Both the position numbers and the translations under genes were made by a program. Below the pieces are notes generated by a model. That model searched no databases and was not told the DNA's origin. It saw only the letters and a list, made by a program, of their open reading frames with translations. This document shows, piece by piece, positions 43,801 to 49,800 of a stretch of 64,000 nt of DNA (its first letter is position 1; every line of letters begins with the position of its first letter). Origin of the DNA: Lentzea sp. NEAU-D7 (lineage in GTDB: Bacteria; Actinomycetota; Actinomycetes; Mycobacteriales; Pseudonocardiaceae); contig NZ_JAPJDL010000001.1 in the NCBI RefSeq assembly GCF_026242055.1, positions 434,001 through 498,000 on the forward strand, given 5' to 3'.

Positions 43801-46800
43801 CGAGGCGCGGCACCGCCCGCAGCTGTTCCTTGACGGCCTTCACCGTCGCGCCGACACCCTCGTACCGGCTCAGCCGCACGGGGAAGATCGACGTGAACCA
43901 CCCGACCGTGCGCGACAGGTCCAGGCCCTCACGGCCGTGGCTCTCCAGGTCGACCGTGACGTGATCGGTGCCCGCCCATTCCCCGAGGACGTTCGCCAGT
44001 GCGGCGAGCAGCAGGTCGTTGGCCTGCGTGCGGTAGGCCTTGTGCGCCTCGCCGAACAGCGCCGCGGTCGTGTCCGCGTCCAGCCAGGTGCGCACCACGG
44101 CGCCGGAGTCCTCGGTGTTCGGGCCGTCGCCGTCGGCGGGGAGCGCGACCACGTCCGACGTCACCGCCGCCCAGTGCTCCCGCTCGCCGCCGGTCTCCAG
44201 CTCCAGCAGGTGCTCGGCCCACTGCTGGAACGAGGTCGTCTTGGGCCCCAACGCCTCCGAGCGGTACGCGGTGGCGAGATCCTCCAGCAGGACGTTCCAC
44301 GAGACGCCGTCCATCACCAGGTGGTGCACGGTCAAACCCAGCCACGCGGGCTGATCACCGCGGTCGAAGAACACGGCGGCCACCAGCGGGCCGTCGGCCA
44401 GGCGCAACGACGTCTGCGCGGCGGTCATCTCCGCGACCACGGCCTCGTCACCCTCGACGACGCGCAGGAACCCACCGGCCTCGACCGGCGCGTTGTGCTG
44501 GCCGTCCTGCCCGAACCGGATCCGCAGCGCGTCGTGGTGCGCGATGAGGACGTCGAGCGCCTGGCTCAGCCGGACCGGATCGGTGCCCGGCGCCAACTCG
44601 AACACGCCCGACCAGTTCCAGTGGTCACGCTCAGGGACGTCCTGCGCCAGGAACCACCGCTGGATCGGCGTCAACGGCACCGGCCCGGTGACGACTCCCT
44701 GCTCCGCCAGCGAGACCGCGGGCGTCTCCCGCACCGCGAGCGCGAGCTCGGCGACGGTCTGGTGGGCGAACACGTCCGCCACGTCCACACCCAGACCGGC
44801 CGCACGGACACGAGCCACGATCTGCAGACTCAGGATCGAGTCGCCGCCCAGCTCGAAGAAGTTGTCGTGCACACCAAGACGTTCGACACCGAGCACACCG
44901 CTCCACACCGCGGCGAGCGTCTCCTCGACAGCGGTCCGGGGCGCGACGTAGGTCTCGGCGACCGCCTCCAGCTCCGGCTCGGGCAGGCCCCGGCGGTCCA
45001 CCTTCCCGTTCGGCGTCAGCGGCAACCGGTCCAACGCCACGAACACCGACGGCACGAGGTAGTCCGGCACCCGTTCCCGCAGCCACGACCGCAACACCGA
45101 ACCGCTGAACTCACCCTCGGACACGACGTACGCGACGAGCCGCTTGCCGCCGTGAGGCCCACCATCACGAGCCACCACAACAACATCACGCACATCCGGG
45201 TGGTCGCCGATGACCACCTCGACCTCACCGGGCTCGACCCGATAGCCACGAATCTTGACCTGCTCGTCGACACGACCCAGGAACTCGATCCTGCCGTCCG
45301 CACGCCACCGAGCCCGGTCACCAGTGCGGTACAACCGGCCACCGGAACCACCGAACACGTCAGGAACGAACCGCTCGGAGGTCAGGTCGGGTCGGCCGAC
45401 ATACCCCTGGGCCACACCGGAACCACCGACCAGCAGCTCACCGGGAACACCCACCGGCGCCGGCCGCATCCTGCTGTCCACGACCACGGCACGAGCACCG
45501 GCCAGCGGCGTGCCGATCGGCACGACCGCGGCAGGGTGGTCCTCGCCGACCGGGTGGAAGATCGAGTCGATCGCCGCCTCGGTCACACCGAACACGTTGC
45601 CCGGCACCGCGTTCGGTGCCACGTCGGCCACCGCAGAGGTCAACGCGTCGTGCGTCCACATGTCCGTGCCCGAGATCACCAGCCGCAGGGACTTGACCGG
45701 CCCGGCCTCCCGGCAGTGAGCGGCCAGGTCGCGCAACAGCATGCCCGGCACGATCTCCGCGACCTCGACCTCGTGATCCACCAAGGTCTCGCGCAGCGAC
45801 TCCACCGTCACGTGCTCGTCGTGCGGCAGGAACACCACCGTCCGGCCGAAGGCCAGCGCTCGCGTCATGTCGCCGATGGACACGTCGAATCCAGGACCCG
45901 ACATGGACAGCACCGTGCCAGGACCACCCAGCTCGGCGAGCCCTTCGCGCCAGCCCGCCACGTACGACGACAACGCGCCGTGGGAGACCGCAACGCCCTT
46001 GGGCCGCCCGGTCGATCCCGACGTGTAAGCCACGTACGCCAACGCGTCGGGATCGATGCGCACCGGCAGGGCGCCGAACCCCGGAGAGTCCTCGTCCAGC
46101 ACCAGCACCTCGGCGAGCCCGGTCACCTCACCGGCCAGCGCCGGAGTCGTGACCGCGACCGTCGCACCGGCGTCGGCCAGCAGGAACGCCAGCCGCTCCG
46201 CGGGAATCCCGGGGTTGATCGGCACGTACACGCCACCGGCGCGCAGCACGCCCTGGAAGGCGACGGCGAGATCGATCCCGCGCGGCATCAGCACCGCGAC
46301 CCGCGAGCCCACCACCACTCCGGCGCGCTGGAGCCGGCCGGCCAGTGCGTCGGCCCGGAAACCCAGCTCGGCGAACGTCAGGCTCTCCGCACCGCAGACC
46401 ACCGCGACCTCGGGCGAGATCCGCGCCCAGTCGTCGATCAGGTCAGGCACCGGCCGCTCGGTGGCGGGCTCGGGCGTCTCGCCCCACGCCACCAACGCCG
46501 CCGCCTGCTCCGGCCGCTGCAGGGGCACGTCCTGAACGGCCAGGTCCGGCCGCTCGGTCACCGCCGTCAGCACGACCACGAGCTGGTCGAGGATCCGTTC
46601 GACCGTCGTCGCGTCGAACGCGGCGGTGGAGAACTCCGCCTCGATCCTGAGCTCGGCCTCCACGTCGACCGCGAAGGTGAGCGGGTAGTTGCCCTGCTCC
46701 ACCGAGTCGAGCAACGGCGACAGCTCGAAGTCCGAGACGCGGCTCCGGCCACCGGGGTAGTTGCGCAGCACGACGATGCTGTCGAACAGCGCGCGGCCAC

Positions 46801-49800
46801 CGGGCACGGACGACCAGCGCTGCGCGTCGACCAGCGGCGTGTACTCGAACCGCTGCACCGCGCCCTGGTTGTCGCGCAGCTCCCGCAGCCACGACGCGAA
46901 CGGCACGTCGGCGGGCACGGCGACCCGCACCGGCAGCGTGTTGATGAACAGGCCCACGGTCGACTCGACCCCGGCCAGGTCGGCCGGGCGGCCGGACACG
47001 GTGAGGCCGAACACCACCTCGTCCTCACCGGAGGTGGCCGACAGCACCTTGGCCCACGCGGCCTGCACCACGGCGGACAACGTCACGCGTTCCCGGCGGG
47101 CCAGGTCCAGCAGGCCGGCGGTCACGTTCGCGTCGAGGTGCGTGCGCCGCCGGTCCTGCGCGTAGTGGCTGGTGGCCAGGCGGTCCACCGGCAACGGCGT
47201 CGGCGCCTCGAAACCGTCCAGACAGGACCGCCAGAAGCCCTCGGCCTCGCCGGGGTCACGCCCGTCCAGCCACGAGATGAACTCCCGGTACGACCGCACC
47301 GGAGCCAGCGGCGAACGGTCGTAAGCAGCCAGCACCTCGTCCATGACGACAGGCAGACTCCACCCGTCGCACAAACCCTGGTACAGCCCCCACACCAACC
47401 AGCTCCGCCCGTTGCCGCGGTCGACCAGGTACAGCCGCATCAACGGCGGCGCAGCCAAGTCGAACCCCAGCGCACGGTCCTCAGCCAGCAACTCCCGCAA
47501 CCGCGCCTGCTGGACGTCCTCGCCGAGTCCGGACCAGTCGCGCACCTGGAGCGGAACGTCCACATCGGCCAGCACGACCTGCACCGGCTCGCTGACGCCC
47601 TCCCACACGAACCCGCTGCGCAACGCCGCCTGGCGCGCGATCACCGTGCGCCAGGCACCGGCCAGCCGGTCCGCGTCGACGGTGCCGGTGAGCTCGTAGA
47701 TCCCCTGACCCCAGTAGAGCCCGTCCTCCGCCGGGGCACCGACGACACCGAACAACATGCCCGACTGCACCGGCGCCAGCCGGTACACGTCCGCCAGGCC
47801 GGGGAACCGCGCCGCCAGCCGGTCGACCTCGTGCTGCGCCAGCGACGCCAGCGGGAAGTCCGACGGGGTGAGACCCGTGACCCCGGACCGGCAGTGCTCG
47901 ACCACCGCCTCCAGCTCGCGCTGATAGGCGCCGGCGAGCCGTTCGACGGTCGCGGCCTCGTGCAGCCCGGCGCTGTAGTGCCACTCGACCTGCAGCCTCC
48001 CGTCGGCGGTGCGGGTCACCTCGAGGTTCAGCACGTGGGACCGCGTGCCTTCGCCGGACGTCGCCTCGCCCCTCATGGCCACGGGAAGTTCGCGGCGCAG
48101 CAGATCGCCGGTGGCCGTCGCGGTGCCGAGGTAGTTGAACAGCACGGGGCGATCCGGCGCATCGGCCAGTTCTCCGTGCAACCAGCGCAGTGCGCCGTAG
48201 CCGACACCTCGGCGCGGCACCGCCCTGAGCTGCTCCTTCACGGCTTTCACCGTCGTGCCGAGATCCTCGTGCCGACGCAGTTGAACGGGGAAGATCGACG
48301 TGAACCACCCGACCGTGCGGGACAGGTCGACCCCGTCGGCGATGGCCTCGCGGCCGTGGCTCTCCAGGTCGATGGTCAGCTCGTCGGTGCCCGCCCACGG
48401 ACCGAGCGTGCGCACCAGCGCCGCCAGCAGCAGGTCGTTGCCCTGCGTGCGGTAGGCCTTGTGCGCGTCGCCCAGCAACGCGGCGGCCGTCGCGGCGTCC
48501 AGCCACGTGGTGAAGACCCGCGCGGAGCGTTCGTCGTTGAGCCCGTCGCGGTCGACCGGCAGAGCGACCACGCCGGACGTCGCCGCGGCCCAGTGGTCGC
48601 GTTCGCCGCGGGGGTCGAACGACCGGAGCTGCTCGGCCCACTGCCGGAACGAGGTCGTCTTGGGCCCCAACGCCTCCGAGCGGTACGCGGTGGCGAGATC
48701 CTCCAGCAGGACGTTCCACGAGACGCCGTCCATCACCAGGTGGTGGACGACCAGGCCGAGCCACGCGGGCAGATCGCCGCGGTCGAAGAAGACGGCCGCC
48801 ACCAGCGGGCCGTCGGCCAGCCGCAACGACTTCTGCGCCGCCGTCATCTCCGCGACCACGTCGGTGTCGCCCTCGACCACCCGGAGCAGGTCCGCGGCCT
48901 CGACGCCGGCGTTGTGCTGGCCGTCGGGCGAGAACCGGAGGCGCAACGCGTCGTGGTGGGCGACCAGGACGTCGAGCGCTTCGGCGAGCCGGCCGGGATC
49001 GGCGCCCGGCGCGAGCTCGAACACACCCGACCAGTTCCAGTGGTCCCGGTTCTCCACGTCCTGCGCCAGGAACCAGTGCTGGATCGGCGTCAGCGGCACG
49101 GGACCGGTGACCACGCCCTGTTCCGCCAGCGTCACCGCGGGGCTGTCGCGCACCGCGGCCGCCAGCTCGGCGACGGTCTGGCGGGACAGCACGTCGGCCA
49201 CACCGAGGCCCAGACCGGCGGCACGGGCACGCGCCACGATCTGCAGCCCCAGGATCGAGTCGCCACCCAGCTCGAAGAAGTTGTCGTGCACGCCCACGCG
49301 TTCGACACCCAGCACCTGCGACCACACCGCCGCCAGCGCGTCCTCTGTGGACGTCCGAGGTGCCTCGTACACCTCACCCGTCTCCGGCTCGGGGTCGGGC
49401 AGCCCCCGGCGATCGACCTTGCCGTTAGCCGTCAGCGGCAATCGGTCCAACGCCACGAACACCGATGGCACCAGGTAGTCCGGCACCCGCTCCCGCAACC
49501 ACGCCCGCAGAGCAGAACCGCTGAACTCACCCTCCGCCACGACGTACGCGACGAGCCGCTTGCCGCCATGAGGGCCACCATCACGCGCCACCACAACAAC
49601 ATCACGCACATCCGGGTGATCACCGAGAACGACCTCGACCTCACCAGGCTCGACCCGATAACCGCGGATCTTCACCTGCTCGTCCACCCGGCCGAGGAAC
49701 TCGAGCACACCGTCCGCGCGCCACCGAGCCCGGTCACCGGTGCGGTACAACCGCCCGCCGGATCCACCGAACACGTCGGGCAGGAACCGTTCCGCGGTCA

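Larger units (their letters stand above)
22720..49290 (-). repeat. Six tandem ~4.4 kb coding repeat units (NRPS module array)
   Basis: Equivalent carrier-domain positions fall near 22770, 27187, 31574, 35957, 40354, 44768 and 49182, so the spacing is 4,383-4,417 bp. Within units the DNA is near-identical over long blocks but each unit has its own substitutions, which argues against a simple assembly duplication. Patchwork identity suggests recurrent duplication and gene conversion. Confidence 0.9.

Noticed and set aside
20691..47383. The loss of HH in condensation domains as a sequencing or frame error
   Set aside because: The same in-frame change occurs seven times with intact flanking sequence, while the two unrelated C domains keep HH, so an error is implausible.
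22720..49290. The regular repeats as a CRISPR array or mobile-element array
   Set aside because: Period 4.4 kb, fully coding, and aligned with NRPS domain order; no short direct repeats with unique spacers and no transposase.
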